Positions 1 through 9,642 of a DNA stretch of 64,000 bases are shown one piece after another. Origin of the DNA: Lachnospiraceae bacterium (GTDB lineage Bacteria; Bacillota; Clostridia; Lachnospirales; Lachnospiraceae). Positions within the stretch are counted from its first letter, which is position 1. The number at the start of each line of letters is the position of its first letter. The stretch is taken from positions 27,442-91,441 of the forward strand of contig JAJQDE010000042.1 in assembly GCA_021202335.1 (NCBI GenBank), written 5' to 3'. The position numbers were made by a program, and so were the translations under genes. The notes beneath the pieces are model-generated. The model had not been told where the DNA came from and did not search any database. It saw only the letters and a list, made by a program, of their open reading frames with translations.

Positions 1-56
1 ATCAGGCTGTGGCGGAGGTCCTTGCGATGGTATACAAGATGCAGGGCAGGGTATAA
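1..56 (+). CDS. flhB: FlhB, C-terminal end only (cut by window edge)
   Basis: The first complete codon is at position 3 and the frame closes at a TAA at 54-56. The visible residues are QAVAEVLAMVYKMQGRV, which fits the conserved tail of FlhB, the switch protein of the flagellar type III export gate. Position directly before flhA is the usual order in Firmicutes. Only 17 residues are visible, so the call rests on this short match plus context. Confidence 0.75.
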   Translation, partial: QAVAEVLAMVYKMQGRV

Positions 57-145
57 AGAATGAAGGGATTTTCCGGGGTTTTACATACAAAACCTAAGAA
101 AATCAAAAATTTCATTCTGTTGGTTTTAATGGAGGTATGGCAGCA

Positions 146-2185
146 ATGCAGATGAAAAGAGCGGATTTAGCGGTAGCTTTATATATACTTGCGGCTTTTG
201 TCATGATGATAGTGCCGATAAACACTACATTACTCGATATATTGCTCGCTTTTGACATGTCGATTTCCTTTACGATTCTTTTTACGACGATTTTTGTTAC
301 GGAACCGCTCAATCTGTCGTTTTATCCGACCATTTTGCTTTTTACCACAATATTCAGGATTTCACTGAACGTGTCCTCAACGAGGCTTATTCTTTCCAAT
401 GGCGACGCGGGTAATGTGGTTTCCACGTTCGGTGAGTTCGTGGGCGGCGGCGATTTGGTAATCGGCGTTGTCGTGTATATTATCCTGCTGATTGTACAGC
501 TCCTTGTCATCAATAAAGGTTCGGAGCGTGTGTCGGAGGTAACGGCGAGGTTTACACTGGATGCCATGCCCGGTAAACAGATGGCTATCGACGCGGATTT
601 GAATACGGGCGTCATAAACGACCAGGAGGCTAAGGAGCGAAGGGATAAGATACAGGAGGAAGCGAATTTCTTCGGATCCATGGATGGTGCCGTTAAGTAT
701 GTAAAAGGAGATACCACAGCCGGTCTTGTCATCACCTGCATAAATATTGTCGGCGGTATCATAATGGGTATGTGGCGTCAGGGCTTGGATATCAATGCGG
801 CGCTGGATAAATATGTAATGCTTACCATCGGTGACGGCTTGGTGAGCGCTATACCGTCGCTTCTGATTTCACTTTCAACAGGTGTTCTTGTCACTAAGGG
901 CTCTAAGGAAGCGGATTTCGGTACGGTGCTTATCGGGCAGCTTTTTGGTTTGCCAAAGGTTATGTATATTGTGGGCGGCGTGCTGTGCTTTTTAGGTATT
1001 GCTACGCCGTTGAATACGCTGCTTTTCGTGATTTTGGGCGTTGCCTTCATTGTGTGCGCGCGCATGATGGCAGATACCATGGAAACGGCAAAAATCGAGG
1101 AGGATGTTCAAAAGCCGGAGGAAACGGGAGAGGAAATACGAAAGCCCGAAAATGTCAATTCGCTTTTGCAGGTTGACCCGATTGAGCTTGAGTTTGGATA
1201 TGGCATTATCCCGCTTGCGGACGTCAATCAGGGCGGCGATCTGCTTGACAGAGTAGTCATGATACGACGCCAGATTGCCTTGGAGCTTGGTACGGTGGTG
1301 CCTATTATACGACTCAGGGATAATATACAGCTCAATCCCAATCAGTATATTATTAAGATAAAGGGCATACAGGTGAGTGAGGGCGAGATTTTGTTTGACC
1401 ATTACATGGCGATGAATCCCGGCTTCGTGGAGGAGGAAATTTCAGGTATTCCTACCTTTGAGCCGTCCTTCCATCTTCCTGCGATATGGATTACTGAAAA
1501 TCAGAGGGAGCGCGCGGAAAGCGTGGGCTATACGGTGGTGGATCCTCCTTCAATCATAGCGACGCACCTTACGGAGATAATACGGCAGTATATTGCGGAT
1601 TTGCTTACAAGGCAGGATGTGCAGAACCTTGTAAACAATGTGAAGGAGTCAAATCCTTCGCTTGTGGAAGAGCTTATACCAAAGCTTTTGGGGCTTGGAG
1701 ATATTCAGAAGGTGCTTCAGAATTTACTGCGGGAAGGCATTTCCGTGCGTGATCTGGTTACGATTTTTGAAACGCTTGCCGACCATGCGGCGGCGACAAG
1801 AGATACGGATATCCTCACGGAATATGTAAGGCAGAGCTTGAAGAGGGCTATTTCAAATAAGTATTTTCCGCTCAATGAAACGACCAGCATCGTGACGCTG
1901 GATCCGAGTCTTGAACAGGAGATTATGGGAAGCGTGAAGCAGACGGAGCAGGGAGCGTACCTTACGCTTGCCCCTGAAAAAACAAAGTCGATTATGTCAT
2001 CGGTGGAAACTGAAATAGGAAAATTGGAAAAGCTCGGCAAAAATCCTATTGTAATTACATCTCCGATTGTCAGGATGTACTTTAAGCGCCTGACGGAGGA
2101 CTATTTTAAGGACTTGGTAGTTGTATCGTATAACGAGATTGATTCACATGTTGAATTGCAATCAGTGGGAATGGTGACGGCATGA
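146..2185 (+). CDS. flhA: FlhA, flagellar type III export gate protein
   Basis: FlhA forms the membrane ring of the flagellar export gate and receives chaperone-substrate complexes with its cytoplasmic domain. The N-terminal half has several hydrophobic segments. The FHIPEP-family signature is clear: RISLNVSSTR near residue 75 and RFTLDAMPGKQMAIDADLN near residue 140. The C-terminal half is the soluble domain. The length of about 680 residues is normal. An ATG also lies at 137, but GGAGG at 131-135 leaves it only one base of spacing; the ATG at 146 has 10 bases and is preferred. The stop overlaps flhF by four bases (ATGA), indicating translational coupling. Confidence 0.97.
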   Translation: MQMKRADLAVALYILAAFVMMIVPINTTLLDILLAFDMSISFTILFTTIFVTEPLNLSFYPTILLFTTIFRISLNVSSTRLILSNGDAGNVVSTFGEFVGGGDLVIGVVVYIILLIVQLLVINKGSERVSEVTARFTLDAMPGKQMAIDADLNTGVINDQEAKERRDKIQEEANFFGSMDGAVKYVKGDTTAGLVITCINIVGGIIMGMWRQGLDINAALDKYVMLTIGDGLVSAIPSLLISLSTGVLVTKGSKEADFGTVLIGQLFGLPKVMYIVGGVLCFLGIATPLNTLLFVILGVAFIVCARMMADTMETAKIEEDVQKPEETGEEIRKPENVNSLLQVDPIELEFGYGIIPLADVNQGGDLLDRVVMIRRQIALELGTVVPIIRLRDNIQLNPNQYIIKIKGIQVSEGEILFDHYMAMNPGFVEEEISGIPTFEPSFHLPAIWITENQRERAESVGYTVVDPPSIIATHLTEIIRQYIADLLTRQDVQNLVNNVKESNPSLVEELIPKLLGLGDIQKVLQNLLREGISVRDLVTIFETLADHAAATRDTDILTEYVRQSLKRAISNKYFPLNETTSIVTLDPSLEQEIMGSVKQTEQGAYLTLAPEKTKSIMSSVETEIGKLEKLGKNPIVITSPIVRMYFKRLTEDYFKDLVVVSYNEIDSHVELQSVGMVTA

Positions 2186-3483
2186 TAATAAAAAAATTTC
2201 AGGGGAAAACAAAGGAAGAGGCGCTGGAAGCCGCAAAAAAGGAGCTTGGTGACGGCATTGTTGAGATGAATGTCAAATCAATCAGGGCGAAGGGAGTTTT
2301 CGGCGTGTTTAAGGGCGCTAAGGTAGAAGTGACTGTGGCTAAGGAGGAAGAGAACGAAAAATACACCATAGCTATGGAAACGGCAAATGAAGCGCAGAAG
2401 AGCGCAGAGCGCCCGGAAACAAAAAAAGCGCCCGCAAGGGAATCTGACGTGGCTTCCGTAGGCAAGGCTGTCGCGGATATTCTGTCGGCTTTTCCGCAGG
2501 AAACAGATACGCAGAAAACAAAGGCGGAGCCGGCGTCTGCAAAAACCAAAGAAGAGGGACGCGAGCTTGGCGAAAAGCTCGACAATCTCCAAAATCTGCT
2601 TGAAAAGCAGCTTTCCATGCAGGAAAACAAGCCGCAGGCGGAGGAAGCGAAAACGGATGATATCGAAAAGCCGGAGGAAAACAAGGAAAGAGTCAGCTTC
2701 TTAAGACTTTTATACAATAAAATGACCGACAATGAGGTTGACGAAAAGTATGCGAACGAAATCATTGATGAGATTGACAAAAGCTGCAAAGCGGATGTGA
2801 CGATGGATTTCATGCTTTCCGAGATTTATCAGAGGATGATTTTAAAATTCGGAAAGCCGTATGTGATGGATGAGAGCGATGTAAAGCCTAAGGTCGTGTT
2901 TTTTGTGGGACCGACGGGAGTGGGCAAGACTACCACGATTGCAAAGATTGCTTCGTCGTTTCGGGTAGAGCATAAAAAGAAGGTTGCGCTTCTGACGGCT
3001 GACACGTATAGGATAGCGGCGGCGGAGCAGCTTAGGACATATGCCAATATTTTAGAAGTGCCTTTCAGGGTAGTGTATACTGCCGGCGAAATTGCTCAGG
3101 CGGTTGAGAGCTTCCGGGATTATGATTATATTTTGGTCGATACCACGGGACATTCGCCCAATAATGAAGCCCAGTGCGAGAGCATGAGCGACCTTATAGG
3201 CTCGGTGGAAACCGCAGCCTCGAAGGAGGTATTTTTGGTTTTGTCGGCGTCGACTAAATACAGGGATTTAATGCAGATAGCGGACACATACAAGGAAATT
3301 GCCGACTATAAACTTATTTTTACGAAGCTTGACGAAACCTCTACATTGGGGAATATCTATAATTTAAAACGTTATACGGGGGAGGCGCTTTCTTATGTCA
3401 CATGCGGACAGAATGTGCCGGACGATATTGAATATTTTGACCCGCAGGCCACTGTAAAGCAGTTACTCGGCGGAAGGCGCTAA
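2182..3483 (+). CDS. flhF: FlhF, SRP-type GTPase for flagellar placement
   Basis: FlhF is a signal-recognition-particle-family GTPase that sets the site and number of flagella together with FlhG. The N-terminus (MIIKKFQGKTKEEALEAAKK) is the usual FlhF start, followed by a charged, low-complexity linker to about residue 170. The NG domain is complete: P-loop GPTGVGKTTT near residue 247, TADTYRIAAAEQL, a DTTGHSPNN G3 motif, and TKLDE as G4. The residues after the first 30 (KGVFGVFKGAKVEV) resemble the Jag N-terminal domain. It overlaps flhA by four bases and its stop codon overlaps an out-of-frame ATG at the start of flhG. Confidence 0.96.
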   Translation: MIIKKFQGKTKEEALEAAKKELGDGIVEMNVKSIRAKGVFGVFKGAKVEVTVAKEEENEKYTIAMETANEAQKSAERPETKKAPARESDVASVGKAVADILSAFPQETDTQKTKAEPASAKTKEEGRELGEKLDNLQNLLEKQLSMQENKPQAEEAKTDDIEKPEENKERVSFLRLLYNKMTDNEVDEKYANEIIDEIDKSCKADVTMDFMLSEIYQRMILKFGKPYVMDESDVKPKVVFFVGPTGVGKTTTIAKIASSFRVEHKKKVALLTADTYRIAAAEQLRTYANILEVPFRVVYTAGEIAQAVESFRDYDYILVDTTGHSPNNEAQCESMSDLIGSVETAASKEVFLVLSASTKYRDLMQIADTYKEIADYKLIFTKLDETSTLGNIYNLKRYTGEALSYVTCGQNVPDDIEYFDPQATVKQLLGGRR

Positions 3484-3500
3484 TGGATGGAGGGAAAGGT

Positions 3501-4385
3501 ATGGATCAGGCAGAACAGTTAAGAAACGTAATCAAACTAAATCCTGCGCCTCGTCCCCTTGCAAGAATAATCACTGTGACCAGTGGTAAGGGCGGAGTAG
3601 GAAAGTCGAATACATCAATCAATTTGGCTTGCCAGTTTAAAAAGATGGGACAGCGGGTAATTATTTTGGACGCTGATTTTGGTCTGGCAAATATAGAGAT
3701 TATGTTTGGCACGGTTCCGAAGCATAATTTCTGCGATTTAATCTATCAGGGAAAGAGCATTACCGACATCATAACGTGGGGTCCCATGGACATAGGCTTT
3801 ATATCAGGCGAGTCGGGGATTGCGGGTCTTTCCAATCTGAGTCACGATTATTTGAATTATATGATCCAAAATCTTGCAAAGCTTGATGAGATTGCGGATA
3901 TCGTTATTATAGACACGGGCGCGGGCATATCGGATGCAGTGCTTGATTTTTTGGTGGCAAGCGGCGAAATCCTTTTGGTGGCTACGCCGGAGCCTACGTC
4001 GATTACGGATTCCTATTCCCTTTTAAAGGCGTTGAACCGCCATTCGAGGTTTTCGAGGGAGGATTCAAAAATAAAAGTTATTGCCAATAAGGTTTCGAGT
4101 GACACAGAGGGAGAAACGATGTATAATAAGCTTAATACGGTTGTTGATAAATACCTTAAGCTCTCTCTCTCTTATTTAGGAGCCATTCCGCAGGATCATC
4201 GGCTTGAGGAGGCAGTGATGCAGCAAAAGCCGGTGAGTATGCAAAGCCCCAATTCCAAATCAGCGCTTGCCTATGAGAGGATGGCATATACGCTTATGGA
4301 TAAGGAGTATAATAAATCCCTTGTGAAGCGAGGGATGGCGGCATTTTTCTCACATATTGCGGCAGGCGGCAAAAAGACGGAGTAG
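3501..4385 (+). CDS. flhG: FlhG (YlxH/FleN), MinD-type ATPase
   Basis: This ParA/MinD-family ATPase works with FlhF to limit flagellar number. A deviant Walker A motif, SGKGGVGKSNTSINLA, lies near residue 28; Walker B-like segments LDADFGLANIE and VIIDTGAGIS follow. An ATG at 3483 overlaps the flhF stop, but the ATG at 3501 is preferred: GGAGGG at 3489-3494 stands six bases ahead of it. The protein has 294 residues from this start, normal for the family. Neighbours flhF upstream and a PilZ protein downstream match the common clostridial order. Confidence 0.95.
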   Translation: MDQAEQLRNVIKLNPAPRPLARIITVTSGKGGVGKSNTSINLACQFKKMGQRVIILDADFGLANIEIMFGTVPKHNFCDLIYQGKSITDIITWGPMDIGFISGESGIAGLSNLSHDYLNYMIQNLAKLDEIADIVIIDTGAGISDAVLDFLVASGEILLVATPEPTSITDSYSLLKALNRHSRFSREDSKIKVIANKVSSDTEGETMYNKLNTVVDKYLKLSLSYLGAIPQDHRLEEAVMQQKPVSMQSPNSKSALAYERMAYTLMDKEYNKSLVKRGMAAFFSHIAAGGKKTE

Positions 4386-4424
4386 CCGCCGCAGACAATT
4401 TGCACGGAGGCATAGGAGAAATTT

Positions 4425-5150
4425 ATGATTGAAAAGCTAATATCACCGGGAGATAAGCTGGAAATGAGGTCGACTGTAAGCGTTGTGCTTCCCGATGGTA
4501 CAGAGGGTGTTAAGACGTATAAATCCTCCGTCTATGATATTTTGGAGGATGGAAGGCTGGAAATTGCCATGCCCGTGGAGCAGCAGAGGCTTGTGCTGCT
4601 GCCCGTGGACGGCGAGTATGACGTGTGCTTCGTCTCTAAGGGGGGAATGTATCAGGCCACAGTCAGAATTATTGACAGACAGAGAATAAACAATACGTAT
4701 ATCGTTGTCGCTGAGATGCTGACAAATCTTCATAAATTTCAAAGGCGCGAGTATTACAGGTTTAACTGCGTGATCGACATGGCGGTAAAGGAATTGGACG
4801 CGCAGGAAACGGAGCTTTTGCGCAAAGGAATTATTGAAGAGCCGGACGCCGCCAATATGGCAAGAGGCGTGATTGTCGATATCAGCGGAGGCGGTCTGCG
4901 ATTTGTGTCAAGGCAGCTGTACCGTCAGGGAAGCATACTGATGTTACTGTTCACCTTGCCGGTGTCCGGTGAGGAAAAGGAATTTCTGACAGCGGCAAAG
5001 GTTATCTATTCGGGTGAGATAGAAAACCGCGAAGCCGAGTATGAAAACCGCGTGAAATTTGAGTTTATCAGCAATACCAGGCGCGAAGAAATTATTCGGT
5101 ACATATTTGATGCGGAAAGAAAAAATAGAAAATATGGAAAAGGTTGTTGA
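4425..5150 (+). CDS. YcgR-like PilZ protein (cyclic di-GMP-responsive flagellar brake candidate)
   Basis: The N-terminal 100 residues form a YcgR-N-like beta domain (GDKLEMRSTVSVVLPDG at the start). The PilZ domain follows, with both cyclic di-GMP motifs intact: the arginine motif QRREYYRF near residue 105 and DISGGGLRF near residue 152. Proteins of this build bind cyclic di-GMP and act on the flagellar motor or stator (YcgR in E. coli, YpfA/DgrA in Bacillus). Its place between flhG and cheB supports a role in motility control. Translation start at 4425 follows AGGAGA. The last bases lie just before the cheB ATG at 5156. Confidence 0.9.
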   Translation: MIEKLISPGDKLEMRSTVSVVLPDGTEGVKTYKSSVYDILEDGRLEIAMPVEQQRLVLLPVDGEYDVCFVSKGGMYQATVRIIDRQRINNTYIVVAEMLTNLHKFQRREYYRFNCVIDMAVKELDAQETELLRKGIIEEPDAANMARGVIVDISGGGLRFVSRQLYRQGSILMLLFTLPVSGEEKEFLTAAKVIYSGEIENREAEYENRVKFEFISNTRREEIIRYIFDAERKNRKYGKGC

Positions 5151-5155
5151 AGCGT

Positions 5156-6265
5156 ATGACAGTTAATGAAAATAATTTAAAAAGTAAGAAAAAAATATTG
5201 GTAGTCGATGATTCTGCACTCATGAGAAGAGTGATGTGTGATATAATTAATTCAGATGAACGATTCCAAGTGGTGGAACAGGCATTTGACGGTGAAGCTG
5301 CATATGCACTCTTAAAACAAAATCAGTACGATGCTGTCGTTCTTGACGTGAATATGCCGAAGATAAACGGAATCCAGCTGCTTCGCATTTTGCAGAAGGA
5401 CAGGATTCGCGCCCGCATCATGGTGGCGAGCACGGACACAAGAGAAGGCGCGTCGGTCACGATGGAAGCGCTTGATTTAGGAGCGATTGACTTTATCGAA
5501 AAGCCTGCAAAAATTGTTTACCTCAAGGGCGATGAGTTTAAGGAGAAGTTTCTGGATATTCTGCAGGCAGTGGCGACAAGCCGCCAGACGAATCTTTCGG
5601 CAGCGTCGGCTCTCCCTACGCAGAAGGAGGAGCAGCACACTCAAAAGCTTGTCAGCCTTGTCAGGAAGAGCACCCCGGTCACGGCAGGTCAGAAAATTGT
5701 TGCGCTTGCCTGCTCGACGGGAGGCCCGAAGGCGCTTCAAAGCGTGATACCGAGGCTGCCGGCGGAGCTTGCGGCTCCTGTCCTGATAGTTCAGCATATG
5801 CCCAAGGGATTTACGCAGTCGCTTGCGGAGAGACTTGACTCATTAAGCCCCATAAAGGTGAAGGAGGCTGCCGAGGGCGATGTCATTGAAAACGGCACGG
5901 TGTACATTGCGATGGGCGGAAAGCACATGAATGTGGCTTCCAAGGGCGGAAAATCCGTCATTACATATACGGATGAGCCTCCGAGAGAGGGAGTGAAGCC
6001 CTGTGCCAATTATATGTATGAATCGCTTATGAACAGCAATTACGCACAGATTGTATGCGTGGTGCTTACGGGCATGGGCGCTGACGGAACAAAGGGAATC
6101 GTGAATTTGGAAACTGCAAAAAAGATACACGTCATTGCACAGGACGAGGCAACCTCTACTGTCTACGGAATGCCGAAGGCAATCGCAGCTACGGGGCTTG
6201 TAAATCAGGTTGTGCCCCTTGATGGCGTGGCACAGGAAATCATAATGAACGTGGGGGTCAGGTAA
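5156..6265 (+). CDS. cheB: CheB, chemoreceptor methylesterase/glutaminase
   Basis: CheB removes methyl groups from chemoreceptors once its receiver domain is phosphorylated by CheA. Receiver domain: ILVVDDSALMRR with the phospho-acceptor Asp64 in VVLDVNMP, and KPAK as the conserved lysine region. The esterase domain covers roughly residues 175-365, with catalytic Ser in CSTGGPKAL, His in QHMPKGFT and Asp in GMGADGTKG. A TTG at 5144 could extend the frame by four residues, but the AAAGG-type ribosome site suits the ATG at 5156 better. Its stop is one base from cheA, so the genes are coupled. Confidence 0.96.
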   Translation: MTVNENNLKSKKKILVVDDSALMRRVMCDIINSDERFQVVEQAFDGEAAYALLKQNQYDAVVLDVNMPKINGIQLLRILQKDRIRARIMVASTDTREGASVTMEALDLGAIDFIEKPAKIVYLKGDEFKEKFLDILQAVATSRQTNLSAASALPTQKEEQHTQKLVSLVRKSTPVTAGQKIVALACSTGGPKALQSVIPRLPAELAAPVLIVQHMPKGFTQSLAERLDSLSPIKVKEAAEGDVIENGTVYIAMGGKHMNVASKGGKSVITYTDEPPREGVKPCANYMYESLMNSNYAQIVCVVLTGMGADGTKGIVNLETAKKIHVIAQDEATSTVYGMPKAIAATGLVNQVVPLDGVAQEIIMNVGVR

Positions 6266-6266
6266 T

Positions 6267-8408
6267 ATGGATACAAGTCAATATCTTGATATTTTCCTTG
6301 ATGAATCAAGGGAGCATTTACAGAACTTAAGCGATGAAATAATGAAGCTGGAGCAGGAGCCGGAGAATATGGACTCGGTAAACGAGATATTCAGGGCGGC
6401 ACATTCCCTTAAGGGAATGGCGGGCACCATGGGCTATAAGAGAATGCAGACGCTCACGCATGACATGGAGAATGTGTTCTCGGAGGTCAGAAACGGCACC
6501 TTCAAGGTACAGCCGGGGATTATAGACATATTGTTTAAGTCGCTTGATGCGCTTGAGGAGTATGTTGAGAACATCCAACAGACGACTGAGGAGGGCACAA
6601 ATGACAATCAGGACATTATTGATGCCTTAAACAGCGTGCTGAAAAATAAAGGCGAGGTAAAGCCTGCGGATAAGTCCGCTGCAGCTGCACCTGACGAAGC
6701 GGCTGCTTCGGCACAGCCGGCGGAGAGCGAGTCTGCGGCTGACGCGGGCGCAAAAAAGCCGAGATGGCAGGAAATCAGCATTAACGACACCGAGAAGATG
6801 CTGATTGACAAGGCGCACGGCGAAGGGCTGAATGTGTACGGCGTCACGGTGTATGTGGAGGAAGCGTGCGTCCTTAAGGCGGCGCGTGCGTTCCTTGTAT
6901 TTAAGGCATTGGAAAAGCTCGGGGAAGTGATTGTTTCATGTCCCTCGGCACAGGATATAGAGGATGAGAAGTTTGAGCTTACCTTCAGCCTGATATTTAT
7001 ATCGGGCAGCACGAAGGATGAGGTTAAGGCGGCGATAAAGAGCGTATCGGAGATTGAAGAGGCGTTCTGCGATGTTTATTCCGTACCGGAAGCAGCCGCT
7101 TCAAAGCAGCCGGAGGCAGCGGATAAAAAGCCGCAGGAGCAGTCCGCGGAGAAGGCAAAGCCGGCAGCCGCAGTATCCGCGCCTGTCGCAGCGGCGTCTG
7201 CAAAGCCTGCTGCCTCTAAGCCTGCGGCGGCAAAGCCGGTCGCAAGCAGAACGGTCAGGGTGGATATCGAGAAGCTTGATAATCTCATGAACCTTGTCAG
7301 CGAGCTTATCATTGCAAAGAATTCGCTGACCTCGGCAACGGCGGCAGCCGCTTCAAACGGCAAAAATGATTATACCCTGGTAAATGAACAGATAGAATAT
7401 CTCGAGAGCGTTACGACAAATCTCCATGAGTCTGTCATGAAGGTGCGAATGGTGCCTATTGAGAGCGTTGTGGCGAAGTTCCCGCGTATGATCCGCGACC
7501 TTTCAAAGAAGCTCGACAAGAAAATGGAGCTTTATATGACAGGTGAGGACACGGAGCTTGACCGTACCGTGGTTGATGAAATCGGCGACCCTCTGATGCA
7601 TATGCTGAGAAACTCTGCCGACCATGGATTGGAAGCAAACGACGTCAGAGTTGCGAACGGCAAGCCGGAGGTCGGCTCTATTTTCCTGGATGCTTATCAG
7701 GATGGAAATAACGTTGTAATTGAAGTGCGCGATGATGGCGCCGGAATTGATATAGAGGCAGTGAAGCAAAAGGGCATTGAACGCGGAACCATCACGCCCG
7801 AGCAGGCGGAAACAATGTCGGACAAAGAGGTTATCGATTTGCTGTTTATGCCGAGCTTTTCCACGGCAAAGAAGGTATCTGACGTGTCAGGCCGCGGCGT
7901 AGGTCTTGACGTTGTGAAGTCAAAGATTGAGTCGCTGAGCGGTGAAGTGGAGGTGAAGAACCGGTTTGGAGAAGGCTCTTCATGGATTATCAGGCTTCCG
8001 CTCACACTCGCGATAATTCAGGCGCTGATGGTTGTGATCGGTGATGAAAAGTATGCCATTGCGCTTGGCTCAATTCAGACAATAGAGGATGTGTCGCCTG
8101 AGGATATTAAGCTGGTTCAGGCGGAGGAGGTAATACGCATCCGTGACTCTGTCATTCCAATTATCAGGCTTAACAGAGTGCTTGACATTCCGCCCAGAGA
8201 GGATGAGGGAAAGAAGAACTTTACGGTTATCATCGTCAGGAAGGGCGACAAGCAGGCAGGTCTTGTGGTAGACGAGCTGATCGGTCAGCAGGAAGTTGTT
8301 ATTAAGTCTATGGGCAAGTACATTAAGGCTCCGAAGATGATAAGCGGCGCTACGATATTAGGTAACGGTGACGTAGCCCTTATCTTGGATACCAATGCAT
8401 TGATATAA
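6267..8408 (+). CDS. cheA: CheA, chemotaxis histidine kinase
   Basis: CheA is the central chemotaxis kinase. Domains in order: HPt with the phosphorylated His46 in FRAAHSLKGMAG; a P2 docking domain at about residues 170-275; an alanine/proline/lysine-rich linker at about 275-330; the P3 dimerisation helices (DNLMNLVSELIIAKNSL); the HATPase domain with the N box NSADHGLE, G1 DDGAGID and G2 GRGVGLDVVKSKIE; and a C-terminal CheW-like domain. The 713-residue length is normal. Gene order cheB-cheA-cheW-cheC-cheD is the usual one for Firmicutes. Confidence 0.98.
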   Translation: MDTSQYLDIFLDESREHLQNLSDEIMKLEQEPENMDSVNEIFRAAHSLKGMAGTMGYKRMQTLTHDMENVFSEVRNGTFKVQPGIIDILFKSLDALEEYVENIQQTTEEGTNDNQDIIDALNSVLKNKGEVKPADKSAAAAPDEAAASAQPAESESAADAGAKKPRWQEISINDTEKMLIDKAHGEGLNVYGVTVYVEEACVLKAARAFLVFKALEKLGEVIVSCPSAQDIEDEKFELTFSLIFISGSTKDEVKAAIKSVSEIEEAFCDVYSVPEAAASKQPEAADKKPQEQSAEKAKPAAAVSAPVAAASAKPAASKPAAAKPVASRTVRVDIEKLDNLMNLVSELIIAKNSLTSATAAAASNGKNDYTLVNEQIEYLESVTTNLHESVMKVRMVPIESVVAKFPRMIRDLSKKLDKKMELYMTGEDTELDRTVVDEIGDPLMHMLRNSADHGLEANDVRVANGKPEVGSIFLDAYQDGNNVVIEVRDDGAGIDIEAVKQKGIERGTITPEQAETMSDKEVIDLLFMPSFSTAKKVSDVSGRGVGLDVVKSKIESLSGEVEVKNRFGEGSSWIIRLPLTLAIIQALMVVIGDEKYAIALGSIQTIEDVSPEDIKLVQAEEVIRIRDSVIPIIRLNRVLDIPPREDEGKKNFTVIIVRKGDKQAGLVVDELIGQQEVVIKSMGKYIKAPKMISGATILGNGDVALILDTNALI

Positions 8409-8441
8409 TGGAATAATGATGAGGAAAGGCAGGGTATAGAG

Positions 8442-8939
8442 ATGGATGAGATAAAGGTAATGGACGATCAGAAGCGCAATGAGAGCCTCAATCGTCATGT
8501 AGAGCTTGATACAACACAGTTTATCGTGGTGCAGCTTGGCGGCGAGCAGTATGGGATTGACATTAAATACATATCGAACATTATGAAAATGGCTAAGATT
8601 ACGAGAGTGCCAAAGGTATCGGATTACATTTTGGGCGTAATCAATGTCCGGGGCGTTATTATTCCGACAATCAGCCTCAGACTTAAGATGGGGCTTCCCG
8701 AGAATGAAATCACAAAGAAAACGCGTATTATTATCCTGACGCTTGAGCAGCACGAATCAATCGGCGTGCTTGTTGATGAGGTTAAGGAGGTTGTGACGCT
8801 TGACGAGGAGCACATCGAGAAGGTGAGCTATGAGAAGGACAACAAGGAGCGTTTCCTTTCAGGTATCGGCAAGCCTGACGAGAGGCTTATTTCGCTGCTT
8901 GACATTAAGTCGGTTTTCTCGGATGTAATGGAATCGTAG
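8442..8939 (+). CDS. cheW: CheW, chemoreceptor-kinase adaptor
   Basis: A single CheW domain of 165 residues couples receptors to CheA. Conserved parts are QFIVVQLGGEQYGIDI, VPKVSDYILGVINVRG and GVLVDEVKEVV. The start at 8442 (MDEIKVMDD) is used here; an in-frame ATG at 8460 is an alternative. The first 24 residues precede the conserved domain and look like a flexible tail. It sits 33 bases after cheA and 39 bases before the preferred cheC start. Confidence 0.96.
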   Translation: MDEIKVMDDQKRNESLNRHVELDTTQFIVVQLGGEQYGIDIKYISNIMKMAKITRVPKVSDYILGVINVRGVIIPTISLRLKMGLPENEITKKTRIIILTLEQHESIGVLVDEVKEVVTLDEEHIEKVSYEKDNKERFLSGIGKPDERLISLLDIKSVFSDVMES

Positions 8940-8978
8940 ATAACAGCCGCTTTTTTGGAGAAAGGCTTAGGTTTAAAA

Positions 8979-9599
8979 ATGGCAGATAACATTAGCTTTA
9001 AAAAGGTAACGACTGAATATTATGATGTGTTAAAGGAGCTTGGAAACATTGGGGCGGGCAACGCGACGACGGCGCTTGCCCAAATGCTTCAGACCAAAGT
9101 GGATATGAAGGTGCCTCAGGTACGTCTTTTGGATTTTAAGGACGTAGGAGAGGTTATGGGCGGCGAGGAGCAGATTGTGGTAGGCATATATCTTGCCGTG
9201 GAAGGCGATATCACGGGCAGCATCATGTTCGTGCTTGAGCAGAACGCAGGCAAGGTGCTCGTATCAAAGCTGATGGGAATGCCGCCGGCGGAAGGCGGTT
9301 TCAGCGAGATGGAGATATCTGCGCTTAAGGAAATCGGAAATATTATTACAGGTGCATATTTGAATTCGCTTGCGCAGATGACAAATCTCAAAATGCTTCC
9401 CTCCGTGCCGGATTTGAACATTGATATGCTGAACGCGATTTTAAGCGTTCCTGCCATAGAATTTGGAATTATGGGCGACCAGATACTGCTGATTCAGACG
9501 GTTTTTACTGATGATGTGGATTTGAACGGATACTTTATATTGATGCCGGATTTGGAATCTTATTCCAAGATGCTCGGTGCGCTTGGAATTCCTGTATAA
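8979..9599 (+). CDS. cheC: CheC, CheY-P phosphatase
   Basis: CheC dephosphorylates CheY-P and is stimulated by CheD. Both pseudo-symmetric active sites of the CheC/CheX/FliY family are visible: ELGNIGAGNATTALAQML near residue 18 and EISALKEIGNIITGAYLNSL near residue 115, each with the paired Glu and Asn. This separates it from single-site CheX and from FliY, which carries a FliN domain. A TTG at 8955 gives eight more residues, but the ATG at 8979 is the better start. cheD follows after 43 bases, matching the known CheC-CheD partnership. Confidence 0.95.
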   Translation: MADNISFKKVTTEYYDVLKELGNIGAGNATTALAQMLQTKVDMKVPQVRLLDFKDVGEVMGGEEQIVVGIYLAVEGDITGSIMFVLEQNAGKVLVSKLMGMPPAEGGFSEMEISALKEIGNIITGAYLNSLAQMTNLKMLPSVPDLNIDMLNAILSVPAIEFGIMGDQILLIQTVFTDDVDLNGYFILMPDLESYSKMLGALGIPV

Positions 9600-9642
9600 A
9601 AATATGCATGATTAAAAATGCAAAAGAAAGAGATGGAAGTCT

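Noticed and set aside
6608..7363. Antisense frames over the cheA linker
   Set aside because: They arise from the Ala/Pro/Lys-rich repeats of the CheA linker and have no start signals.
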